From assembly GCA_011032825.1 (NCBI GenBank), contig JAADJZ010000008.1, forward strand, positions 1,426,001-1,490,000: a stretch of 64,000 nt of DNA, read 5' to 3'. The notes beneath the pieces were generated by a model. The model was not told where the DNA came from. It was given only the letters and a program-made list of their open reading frames with translations, and ran no database searches. Below are positions 10,231-20,094 of this stretch, piece after piece. Position numbers and translations under genes: made by a program. The DNA comes from Massariosphaeria phaeospora. Its lineage: Eukaryota; Ascomycota; Dothideomycetes; Pleosporales. How positions within the stretch are numbered: the first letter of the stretch is position 1; each line of letters starts with the position of its first letter.

Positions 10231-11337
10231 ATGCCCTACGCCCCCAAAGTCGGCGACCCCCTCTCCGCCCTCGACACCCCCTCCATGATCGTCGACCTCC
10301 CCCTCATGGAATCCAACATCGCCAAACTCTTCAGCAGCCTCCTCCCCACGGGCATACTCATCCGGCCGCACCTCAAAACGACCAAATCCGCCGTCCTAGC
10401 CCGCAAGCTCGTCGCCGCCGGCGCAACCGGCGGCTGCGTCGCCAAGCTTAGCGAAGCCGAAGTAATGTGCAAGCTCGGCTTCTCGGACCTGCTGATCACG
10501 TGCGAGATCGTGGGTGCGGCGAAGGTGCAGAGGCTGGTGGAGCTGTGGAGCGAGTTCAAAGACGTCAGGATCGTGGTGGATAGCGTGGAGGGCGCGGGCG
10601 CGATTGATGAGGCGCTGAAGAGGAGCGGCGTCCAGGAGGGTAGCATCAAGACGCTGCTGGATCTGGATGTCGGGCTGCATCGCACGGGCGTGCAGCCGGG
10701 GGAGCCTGCGCGCGAGCTGGCGCGCTATGTGGCTGGGCTGCGGCATCTGGAGTTGATAGGCGTCCAGGGCTACGAGGGCCACCTGCAGCACGTGCATGAC
10801 CGCGCAGAGCGCAAGGCCAGCTGTCTCGCCTCCATGGCCACCCTCACGCAAACGGCCGACATACTCCGCCGCGACGGCCACACCATCACCGTCGTCACCA
10901 CGGGCGGCACCGGCACCGCCGAGTTCTGCGTCACGGTCCCCGGCATCACCGAAGTGCAGCCCGGCTCGTTCCTCTTCATGGACACGGACTACCGCAACGC
11001 GGTGGGCTCTTTCTACGGCAACAGCTTGTCGATTCTGGCGACGGTCATCAGCAAGCAGGGCCCCAAGTGCATTACCATTGACGCGGGGCTCAAGGCGCTG
11101 ACGACGGATAGCGGGTTGGCCGAGTGCAAGACGCTGGGGTATACGTATGGGGTGCTGGGCGATGAGCATGGCTCGCTGGCGTGGACGGAGGGGCCGGATC
11201 TGCGCGTGGGGGACCGCGTCGAGATGCTGCCGAGTCATATCGATCCGACGGTCAACTTGCATGATTTTTACTATGCGTATCGGGACGGGGTGGTGGAGGA
11301 GATTTGGAAGGTGGATTCGAGGGGGATGGTGCAGTGA
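10231..11337 (+). CDS. D-threonine aldolase-like / D-serine dehydratase-fold PLP enzyme
   Basis: A single-exon gene of 368 aa. The protein has the alanine-racemase-fold N-terminal barrel followed by the C-terminal D-serine-dehydratase-like domain. The PLP lysine is in RPHLKTTKS (Lys49). The phosphate-binding region includes TTGGTGTAEF (about 230). The metal site is in PSHIDPTVNLHD, where His336 and Asp338 form an H-x-D pair. From what is known of the family, D-threonine aldolases use His plus Asp, while eukaryotic D-serine dehydratases use His plus Cys, so I favour a metal-dependent D-threonine (or D-hydroxy amino acid) aldolase that splits the substrate to glycine and an aldehyde. No targeting signal is visible, so it is probably cytosolic. 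Coding GC content is high (mostly G/C at third positions), as expected for a native gene. Long antisense ORFs (e.g. 10396-11439) are shadows. Confidence 0.85.
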   Translation: MPYAPKVGDPLSALDTPSMIVDLPLMESNIAKLFSSLLPTGILIRPHLKTTKSAVLARKLVAAGATGGCVAKLSEAEVMCKLGFSDLLITCEIVGAAKVQRLVELWSEFKDVRIVVDSVEGAGAIDEALKRSGVQEGSIKTLLDLDVGLHRTGVQPGEPARELARYVAGLRHLELIGVQGYEGHLQHVHDRAERKASCLASMATLTQTADILRRDGHTITVVTTGGTGTAEFCVTVPGITEVQPGSFLFMDTDYRNAVGSFYGNSLSILATVISKQGPKCITIDAGLKALTTDSGLAECKTLGYTYGVLGDEHGSLAWTEGPDLRVGDRVEMLPSHIDPTVNLHDFYYAYRDGVVEEIWKVDSRGMVQ

Positions 11338-11613
11338 GTGAGGGAGGGATATCATAGGGGTGGATAGGGGCACTGTGTGATTGTACTCGGTGAAGTTTTG
11401 GGATCTTTGAAAAGAAGCAGACAACTTTAATTTCAACATATTCTAGGAACATGCATTATCATAACCCAGACGCAGTACTTCCAAACAACCATTCTTACAA
11501 CAGCAACCACGAACCCAACCATTATATACCCCCCAGCACAACTCGCTATTGATCAGTCGAATCTCCTCATACCCCAGCACAATCACAATCCCCACCAACT
11601 CATAACCCCCCCC

Positions 11614-14600
11614 TCAAAACGCAAAAACCATCAACGCCGGATTCAGCACAATCGGCAACAACGCATGACTCCCCACCACCGCCGCCAACGGCACCACCGC
11701 CACAAAATCCCTAATCTCCCACGTAACCGGGACGACCCCCTCCCTCGCCATAACGCACATCCCCACAACCCCCAACCCCGCAAACGCAAAGCTAAACCGA
11801 AACCGGCGCAGCACTTTCGGCACCTCGATGAAGAAGTTGCTGAACTCGGCCTCCTTGGCGGTAGCGCCCCAGTCCATGTTGACCTCGAACATGTGCGCGA
11901 GCAGCGCCTGCGAGATGTGCAGCGAGAGCCCGCCGAGGAAGATGGCGAGCAGCAGGATCCATTTGCAGTTTTCGAGGAGCGCGGCGAGGAAGGGCTTGTG
12001 GGCGGTGCGGTAGTGCAGGATGGCGAGGGCGAGGTTGCCGAGGCCGGTGAAGGCGATGACGATGGAGAACCAGACTTTCCTGTGCGGGGTGGTTAGATAG
12101 TGCAGAGTGGGAAGGGGGAATATGTAGATGTGTGGGTGGCGTTGCTTAGTTTAGCTTAGCTTAGCTTGACTTGACTTACCAGCTGTCGATGTAGTACTTA
12201 TCGAGATACCCATTAAACCACCCTACAGCAAAGTAATTCGCCACCGTCATTATCCACGCCGCGCCAATCGCATAGTACGTGCCAATATACGAGAGAATCG
12301 TCACCTTACTCGTAAACCTGATATTCGAGAACAAGAACCGGCGAAACAGGTCCGTAAACGGGCCGCGCACAAACCAGTACCGCACGGGGTGGAACAGCAG
12401 CTCGTTGCAGCCATATGCGTATTTCTCCCAGCGCGCCAGCTCGTCGTACACGGTCAGCGACACGCCTTCTTTGAAGCCGTCGCCCGCCCAGGCGGCGAGC
12501 CGGATGATGTAGCCGTGGACTTGCAGACGCAGCGACATGTCGAAATCCTCGGACACGTGGGATTCGGACCAGAATTTCTCGGCGCCGTCGGCGTCGTGGA
12601 AGGATACTTCTTGTAGGGCGGACCAGCGGAGGATGGCGTTGTGGCCGACGAAGGGGGCAACGTCGCCGTTGGACACGGTGTAGCGGATTGCGGTGTAGAT
12701 GAGGTTGGTGAAGAAGGTTATGCTAGGTTTGTCAGTGTTGGTGCGTGTTATTGCGAAGAACGCAGGCTGCTGACCCGCTTTCAAAGTACGTGTGCACTAC
12801 TTGCATGACGCCAGATGAGAACTGCATGATGCCGACCTCTGGCGACTGTTCCATCTCGCTGGCGGCGTCGAGAAGACAGTCAGCAGGGACTCTGGTGTCT
12901 GAATCGACTGATGTAGAATTAGAAGATAGCCAACGAGCTTATCGTTTTTGGACTCACTCAACAGAATGTAGTCGCCAATTCTAATATTCCCATCCGCCCA
13001 CGCCCGACCGTTCTCCTCCAACGTCTCACTGAGACACCGCTCATACTCCTTGACCTCATCATTATGGCTCCAATCCCCAGTTCTCTCCACCCCTTCCAAC
13101 TTGTTTTCGACAATATTACTCAACATCAGCCCATAGTTCATATTACTCGCCTTCTTGAATTTCCCTTTTCGGACGAACCCATCAGAGCCATCTTTAGGTC
13201 GCGCTGTCCAGCCTATACCGTGATCGGTGTAGAACTCGATGCGAGCGTGTCGTGCTTCTTCGTCGAGAATTTGCAGCCCATCGTCATTGACCAGCATGTT
13301 TGCGGTACCGCCTTGAAGTTCGTAGGTAGATATTGCTTGTCTGATTGATTTTATGGTGGGAGCGATGACGGAACCGAGACCTTCCTTGTACACTGGGCAC
13401 TGAATGGTTATGTGCGGAAGCGGACCCATCAGGCGACGAGGTAAATGCGCGGAGTAGAAGCGCGAATTGGTTTTCATTTGGCGGATAGGTCCCACGCACT
13501 GAGCAATGCAACCTACGATGACTTGTGCGAAAAACTAAGAGCGTCAGTAAAGAAATCAGAGTTGCAAGGGAACACCCCTACTGTATGCATACAGAACCGA
13601 GAAATAACTCAATCGCTCCTCATTGGTAGAGCGGGTAGTCTTTACCAGAAATCTCGACCCATGTGGCGGGGAAAAGAGATGGACCTACGAGTGTGAAGAA
13701 GATCTGGATAGGGACCAAAGCCAGGAAAGCAAGCCGAGCGTACTGCTTATCGACCATGATCCCAATAGCAATTTGCCTGACCCCAGCACCCAGCATGATA
13801 ACAATAATGCACAAAGCAAAAGCTACCAGCACACTGTTCGTCAAGTGGACTGGCCGATAGTCCGATTTTATATCCCCACTCTCGACATCAACCTCGACGC
13901 CATCGGCAGGCTGTTTCTTCTTGTCTTCCCCTGAACTAGCCTCTTGCGTTTCTCCGGCCCTCCACACCAAGTCTACCAGCTCGTCTTCTATTGCCGTCGC
14001 CCGCTCAACGATGTTCATAGGGTCGTCGTCCCAAACCACTAACAAAGACTCCACAGCGAGAAATGCGGCGAATTGGTTCTTCCTTGCTTTGGGAAGATCA
14101 TCCATTGTCGATAGAATCTGAATGCGGAGGCCGTTCTTCAGAGGCACGTCGGTAGCTCTGGGAGATAAATGGAGAAGCGTTTGAATGATACGAGAGCTCA
14201 CTGTCATGGCAACCTGGGGGCGTTAGACGTTGGACCTACGCGAAGTGTTCTGAGACTCACCCTTATATTCATCAGTGAGCAGTAGTATGCAAAAGACGAG
14301 TACGACAATGTTGGCGGATATGTTATGTAGTGGCCTCTCCTCTTTCGTAGAACTATCCCCTCCAATCCACCACTTAGCTCGCTTATCCATAACTTCTTAC
14401 ATTGTTTTTCGAAAAGATGGTTGGCCATGATCTCATGCTTGACCTCTTCCATATGGCTGTAATTCGAAGAAGAGTGCGTTGATCCGGTGAATGAATTTCT
14501 CCGGGAACTTCCATCTGTGGCTGTTCCTGCCGCAGAGCCAATAGTTGGCAAGGGTAGGTCAAGCCACTGAGATAGGTACGGCATCTGCTCCAGTAGCGCC

Positions 14601-14731
14601 GAGGCGGGATGCCTTCTGAAGTTAGGTGTTCTTCTGCCATCTTTCGGCGTGGAGGTGCCATTCCCTAGTAATTGAATTTGCTCCGTTGATGCTTCAATGC
14701 CGGCAACCTGTTTTTCATTATCGGCGGGCAT
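11614..14731 (-). CDS. Membrane GT2 glycosyltransferase (fungal CPS/hyaluronan-synthase-like)
   Basis: Six exons: 14731-14261, 14213-13689, 13498-12958, 12907-12775, 12722-12180, 12079-11614, giving 892 aa with all phases closing. The N-terminus is long and Ser/Thr-rich, followed by two TM helices (about 290-332). The catalytic domain begins with PHITIQCPVYKEG and has the nucleotide-binding Asp pair VNDDG (about 404-405), the DxD in LLIDSDTRVP (Asp514/516, formed across an intron), the general-base region SEDFD (about 615-618) and an ELARWEKY block in the QxxRW position. Several TM helices follow to the C-terminus. Such proteins sit in the plasma membrane and polymerise or add sugars from UDP-donors; fungal relatives affect cell surface and hyphal growth. 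Product unknown. The third exon start was chosen because the joined sequence (..FFTL-CVGPIRQM..) matches family architecture; the 190-nt intron before it is the least certain. An in-frame ATG at 14773 follows poly-T/GTACAG and is less likely as start. Confidence 0.88.
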
Positions 14732-16315
14732 GATAGCCTGCAAAAGCTGTACAAAAAAAAATCCCAAATACAAACTTTGAACGACACGTGAAAGAAAATT
14801 GTCTTGGATGAAAGTCGAGGTAACGAGCGACAGGAGCGAGTGGTTTGCGAGAGATTTGGACCACAGCAGTTAATTGTCTGAGCTAGGTAGCCATGGGGAG
14901 AGCCCGGTTTAGATAAACTTGAAACTCGCGTTCATCTTTGTCCCGAGGATAGGTTGTACGATGAGGAACTGGGCCAGAAAAAGACAATATATGGGCTGGC
15001 TGTTATGGCTAAGAAGAGCGCCCTGAAGACGTAAAGGCTGGTGAGCCAGCTAAATGGCGTATACGAAAGGTACACTATGAGGCCTCGTAACGGGGCCGGA
15101 TCGACGCCGCGTAGCTATGTCGGCCCCAATGCCATGCTGTAGTACTGGATACATGTTCAAGAGCAAGCGAGGAGGGCGTTCTAAGACCGTTCAGGTGGGG
15201 TTGAGTGGAGATGATAGACGTCTTTGTGGCAACCCAGTGCAGCGCAGTGCTGTGCCTCGACTGGCCAGATGCCCGGCATCGAGTAGGCCGAGTCAGTATA
15301 TGATTAGTATGTCTGGCGTTGTCCCCAATAAAGCCACATTTAAAAGACCGTAGTACCATCGGGCATGTAGCAACATGGCCTAGAAACGTCTTGATTTCTA
15401 TTTGGGTTCCATGTGGCACAATGGCGGAAGTATCGAACCGAGAGAGCCTTTGCAGCTGCTGTTTCAGCGCGCAGAAAAACGCCAGGCCGTCCGAAACAGT
15501 CTTGAAGAGCTCTTCAAAGACATAGGTATTGCACGGAATTTACCTCTAGCTGCCGTGTATGGTTGCGGGCGGGCTTGTGCGGGTTTATCGTGCGATGGAG
15601 AGCGGTTGCCGTGGACTGGAGAGTCCCCGACTACACATAAAACAGGACTCGGCGTCTCCACAGCGTTGAAGCTTCCGCACAATAGTTATTATTGTAGGTT
15701 TTAGGGAGAAATGTGAATCAAGAGGTGGACGGGCGGAGGTGGAGGTTGGGCGGATGCACGGCATTCCCACAACGGTGCAGCACGTACCCACGCCCCATCC
15801 AAAACGGGACGCCACGGCAGCAACACAGTGGTGCATCTGTGCGAGCCCAAAATCGTACGTTGCAACACGTCGAAGAAGCGCCTCCAGCATGAGCCAAAGC
15901 ACTATTCTTCCGAGCTGAGCTGAGCTGAGCTGGAGTCTCAGCGTGCAGAAAGATACACCATCTATCGTGAGACATGATAGATGTAGCCCAGCTTCACCGT
16001 TACACTGTACCTGATCTAATCTGCAAGGTACTCCCAAACCGCGGCCTTGTGGTCTGGGTGATAGTTTAGCGCCTCTTGTGTGAGTGTAGGTCTAGAAGAT
16101 GCAGTTGAAGTTATAGTGTCGATTGATTGAAATTATGATAATTATGCCCTATGCAATGAATGCGGACGATAACACCCCCGAACACGATGTGCTTGCCCTG
16201 AATTTTCCGAACGCCAAAAGTCCTAATAGCACTACGTATCGCACGCGCAAGCCCTCTCGCGCAGTGCAAACCAGCAAGTAATACCTCGTCGCGCCGCAAC
16301 GCAACCGCAACTCCC
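14732..16315. other. Intergenic region, 1.6 kb
   Basis: Upstream of GT2 and downstream of GH16 (both minus). It contains ORFs of 70-150 codons on both strands (15075-15419, 15402-15704, 15585-16037), overlapping each other, without recognisable domains or intron signals. It also has a short pentanucleotide run (GAGCT)4 at about 15914-15934. I see no supported gene; a non-coding transcript cannot be excluded. Confidence 0.5.
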
Positions 16316-17797
16316 CTACTTGCATCCATTATACCCCGCCTGCTGCAATATCTTGACATTCTTGACTTCCATCCACCCCTGCTTCTCCCAAGTAGGATGC
16401 CACTGATGGCGAGCCTGCCAGAAGTCTTTCTTGGCCGTCCTGCCACGATCGATCCAAGGTTTGCCGGCCTTGCCGTCCTTGAACCAGCCATTAGTGCCGC
16501 CAACGCCGACGTTGAGAACGAGGTAGAAGTCCTGGTCGAAAGGTGATGTGTTGCTACCCGTGTGCGCCCAGGGGTTCTCTAGGCGCGAGCCATTGCGATC
16601 GGCAAGTGGGAATTGACCATATTCCCAGAAGGGCTCGGCAAAGTGTGTGTACGCGACCTGTAGAAGACGTGTGTTGAGATATGTGAAGATGTATTTCTCA
16701 GTCCACTGAATGCTGTTAGCGGAGTTACTGTTGAGAGATGAATGACTAACCTCGAGACCAAACGTATGGTACTTGTCCGAGAAAGTGGTGTGTAGGGCCT
16801 GACGCTTGACATTGTTGACCCACCATCCATCATTCTCGCTGTCAGGGCCGAAGTGGAGAGTGCTGCTGATGATATCGTTGCCTCCTTGCGCATACGTTCT
16901 GTTGTTACCGCGTGATTCTGCGATGTCAATCTCTCCAGACTTGGGCCACTCGCCATACTTGCTGTGTGTCGGCAACATCCAGATGGCGGGCCACAGCCAG
17001 TCACCCGCTGGAAGTTTGGCAGTCACCTCAACGCGGCCGAACTTGATAGAGGCGCCGAGCTTGGTGTTGATACGCCCAGATCTGACAGGGTTGACAATGG
17101 TTCCATTGGTGGTGTTGGTCGTTGCGACGCAGTCGGTCCAGTCTCTACCCGTGCATCCTTTGCCCCTCAAGTCCAACGTAGTATTCCTCTCGATGAGCTG
17201 CTCGTCTTGAAGAGTGGGCTTGATGATTAGGAGCCCATCCTTGACCCACACGTTTTCGTTCGTGTTGGTAGTCATCTCAAATTGGCCGTTGCTGCAAAGA
17301 CAGTCAGCCAGTGTAACTGGTAGAGGGATCGTGGAAACTTACCCAAATCCGCCAACCTCCACCTCCTTGGTCCATACTTTGTCATCCCAGGATGTGAAGT
17401 TGTCGTTGAGAACCTCGCAATACTTGTGGTGAGCTACTCTACGCACCCCGTCCCAGATCAACAGGCCGCAGATAGCTAGTCCTATAATGAACCCGATGAT
17501 AGGGATGGCATCCACCCAGAACTCTCGAGGGTCTTTCCGGCGCAGGTACGGCCTCTCGACCTCGCCTTTCTTGATTCGTCTCGATCGGAAGTATTTACCA
17601 GGCACAACGCCATAGTCGCTCGAGGAGGTGAAGGGCGAGTTTGTTCCTGGTGCTTCTTTCGACTTTGATGTGTTTCTCGACACTTGGCTGGACTCAACCG
17701 GGGTGGCTGGGTCAGGTGCCGGTGTAGCGATGGGGTCGCTCGCACCGCCGTCAGTCGGGGGTATGGTTTGTGAAGCCATGTTTGAAGGCTGGCTCAT
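16316..17797 (-). CDS. Membrane-anchored glycoside hydrolase family 16 (beta-glucanase-like)
   Basis: Three exons: 17797-17343, 17291-16751, 16705-16316, giving 461 aa. The N-terminal 90 residues are cytosolic, Pro/Ser/Thr-rich and then basic (RSRRIKKG). One TM helix follows (about 96-116, AIPIIGFIIGLAICGLLIW), so the enzyme is a type II membrane protein with its catalytic domain outside or in the secretory lumen. The GH16 active site is intact: SGEIDIAES with Glu272 (nucleophile), Asp274 and Glu277 (acid/base). Aromatic substrate-binding residues are also seen (WLWPAIWMLP). Several NxT/NxS sequons lie in the lumenal part. Known fungal members act on beta-1,3/1,4- or 1,3/1,6-glucan in wall synthesis or remodelling; exact substrate cannot be read from sequence. 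The 45-nt second intron is a multiple of three and could be retained; splicing it gives the canonical FGLE-WTEKYIFTYLN. Confidence 0.9.
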
Positions 17798-18861
17798 CTC
17801 TGCTTCGACGACAGCTGAATGCTGCTTCGAATAATTGTTGAAGAGGAAGCCTCAGAGTCGCGGACAGACAGAAAAGGTTTTTCTATTCAGACGATTGTGG
17901 GAAGAAACTGTCAAATCGTTTAGCAAACAGTTAAAACCTTGTCCATGGGAGATCGTAGGTACCTTGGTACAGACGACCATAGAATATCGAGAGATGTGTC
18001 CAACGGATGGAATGTTGAGAGCGTATCAATTCAAGATGTTTGCCAGCTAGTCGACCGTGGGAAGAATAGGCGGAAGTAGGGCTGATCAGACTATCAGCAT
18101 GAGTTTGATTGGAGCTCAGGACAGAGAGGCGTGGGGTACAGCTTGCACGGTAGAAATAAAAGTTGTCACGGCTCAGGAGCTCTTGACAATAACACCGGAC
18201 ACCGACCATACTCCGACCATACTGCAGCCGCGACCCATTGCGCCATGTGCATATGCAGCAACCGCGGGTGCTACCCGTCTTAGCCTCAATGCTCGATCGG
18301 GCGAAACAGTGGGCTAGCGAGCATCGCCTTCATGCTACCACACAGCTCATTGTACAACCAGCACGTTCTCGCTGATCTCTGGTTGGTGTGAGTAACTGTG
18401 CTCACGAAAACCGAGTTTCTCTGCGTTTAGAACTGGGGCTGCTGACACTAGCCGGGCTGTGAGCCATTGCCTCTGCCGTTATCAGCGACTAGCGCAGGGC
18501 AGACTTTTGAACTCGTGGCATCTTTGCTCGATAATGTGCTGTTCTTGGTGCCCAAGGCTCTCCAGTGAAGAATCGTGGTCGAGATTGGTCTTTCGCACGC
18601 ATCGCTAAACATCAAGAGGCAGCATCCAACCAATGCCAACAGCGCAGTTGTCAGCATTCGGATTGAGGGTCCGCAAACACCGAATAGAGAGACAGGGACC
18701 CAGGAGTTCTTTTGGTGCGTGCTGTTCGCCAGCGAAATTTTGGAAATATTGCCAGTATCTATACTGGGCCCCATGCACCGGATAAGCCATACTGTCGCCA
18801 TTCCTTGCGCTTCCGTAGTCAGCTTGAAAGTCGATTTAGTCGTAGAGGTCCATCTCGCCGC
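17798..18861. other. Intergenic region, 1.06 kb
   Basis: Lies upstream of the GH16 start and downstream of the Mpv17 stop. No ORF here carries a recognisable domain; the longer ones overlap on opposite strands (e.g. 18448-18801). Composition is ordinary. Probably promoter of the GH16 gene plus the 3' region of the Mpv17 gene. Confidence 0.5.
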
Positions 18862-19515
18862 TCATGCTCCAACGGCCAGACTCAGGTAGATTCCCCAGAA
18901 CACACCCACCGCGCACCCGAAGACGACCCTCTTGTCAACCGGCACCCAGAGAAAGCTGGTCAAGCTCACCGCAGGCCAGAACTTGTACCCGTCCTTCAAC
19001 ATCGGATACAGCTTGTCCTTGACCTCCTGTCCAACAATGTTCCAAGTGCCCTGCTTCGCCGTCTGCGGCGCATTCACGTAGCCCATGAAGACGAGGAACA
19101 GGAGCGTATTCACGACCGCGCCGATGGTCTGGTCGAGCAGGAACTTGATCAGGACATTCCGCTTGCTCAACTGCGTGTGCGACGCCTTCGATGCGGGTGC
19201 CGGTTTCTCTTTGAGGGGCGCGGAGGCGGGCACGTTCGTCGGAAAGAGATCTTCGAGGTAGGACTGCCAGACGATGTTGGGCGGGCTGCTGATGATGCTG
19301 AAGATGGCGAACTTCAGGACCGGCGAGATGTTGAGCGCGAAGGGTTTCTATCAGGACGCTTTGATTAGCAACCTCGTCTCGAGATCGTCGAGACTTGTCG
19401 TCTAGCCGAAGACACGTACATCGTCCCTGTACGAGGATATAGCCTGCGCAAGGATATTGGACGTCATGCTGAGCACAGCGCCCTGGAGCGTCTGAGAGAC
19501 AAGTGCGGACGGCAT
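18862..19515 (-). CDS. Mpv17/PMP22 family integral membrane protein
   Basis: Two exons, 19515-19420 and 19347-18862 (72-nt intron), 193 aa. The Mpv17/PMP22 signature is at the C-terminus: YKFWPAVSLTSFLWVPVDKR followed by a last TM helix (VVFGCAVGVFWGIYLSL). Four hydrophobic segments are present. Family members (Mpv17, Sym1, PXMP2) sit in the inner mitochondrial or peroxisomal membrane and form channels or support membrane homeostasis. This protein has a low-complexity insert (ASAPLKEKPAPASKAS, about 85-105). I chose the Met at 19515 (MPSALVSQTLQ) because family members begin close to this point. An upstream in-frame ATG at 19638 would add 41 residues with Arg but little acid, which could act as a mitochondrial presequence, so the start is uncertain. 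Confidence 0.87.
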
Positions 19516-20094
19516 GATGGATTGCGCTGCTGCTCGGATGACGGTGGTGTGTAGAAGACGTGTTTGCAGCGTCAGAACGGGCCCGCTGAAGTTGTGACGA
19601 GCCGAAACACGGAGAGGCACGCCGTCCGGCCAGCGCACTCTATCGTCATCGCCGCGACAATGGACCTTCCAGGGTTTGTCTTGGCGCTGAGGGGTTCTGT
19701 TTCCGACTACACGACTCTACGCTAACCTATCCAGCCTCTAGTTTACGTGCCTACACAATCACAATCTGGACTCATAAACATTTTCTTTCACCGCCCATTT
19801 CCATGCATTCAAAGTATGTCCATTATTTTGCTTCTGTCTCTCCACGAGGTTACTAGGTTCCGGACCGGACCATTCTACTGAACCGTGTAAGAACCGAAAA
19901 GGTAGATAATCTGCTGTTGAACAGCGAAAGGTATTGGAGCAAACAGACTAGCTACACTCGCGCATATCCATGAATACGAAAAACAGAAACAGGGGTATCT
20001 CCTCCGATGAAGACGCCGTGTCCGTGGGAGGACGCCCTTGCTAAGTATGAAACGACTGAGAAACACGTCCGACATGTAGAGCTCCACCAGACCT
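19516..20094. other. Intergenic region between Mpv17 and Rec8 genes
   Basis: About 580 bp: promoter of the Mpv17-family gene and 3' region of rec8, both transcribed leftward. I see no separate gene. Confidence 0.5.

Noticed and set aside
10396..11439. 347-codon ORF antisense to the aldolase gene
   Set aside because: Shadow of a GC-biased coding sequence; composition is Arg/His/Leu-rich without domains.
13499..13688. Reading the GT2 exon 2 through to the stop at 13620 as a shorter protein
   Set aside because: A donor GTAGGT at 13688 and acceptor at 13499 join the TM segment to CVGPIRQM and the catalytic domain in frame, matching the expected family layout.
15075..16037. Possible small genes in the GT2-GH16 intergenic region
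   Set aside because: Mutually overlapping ORFs on both strands with no domains; not supported.
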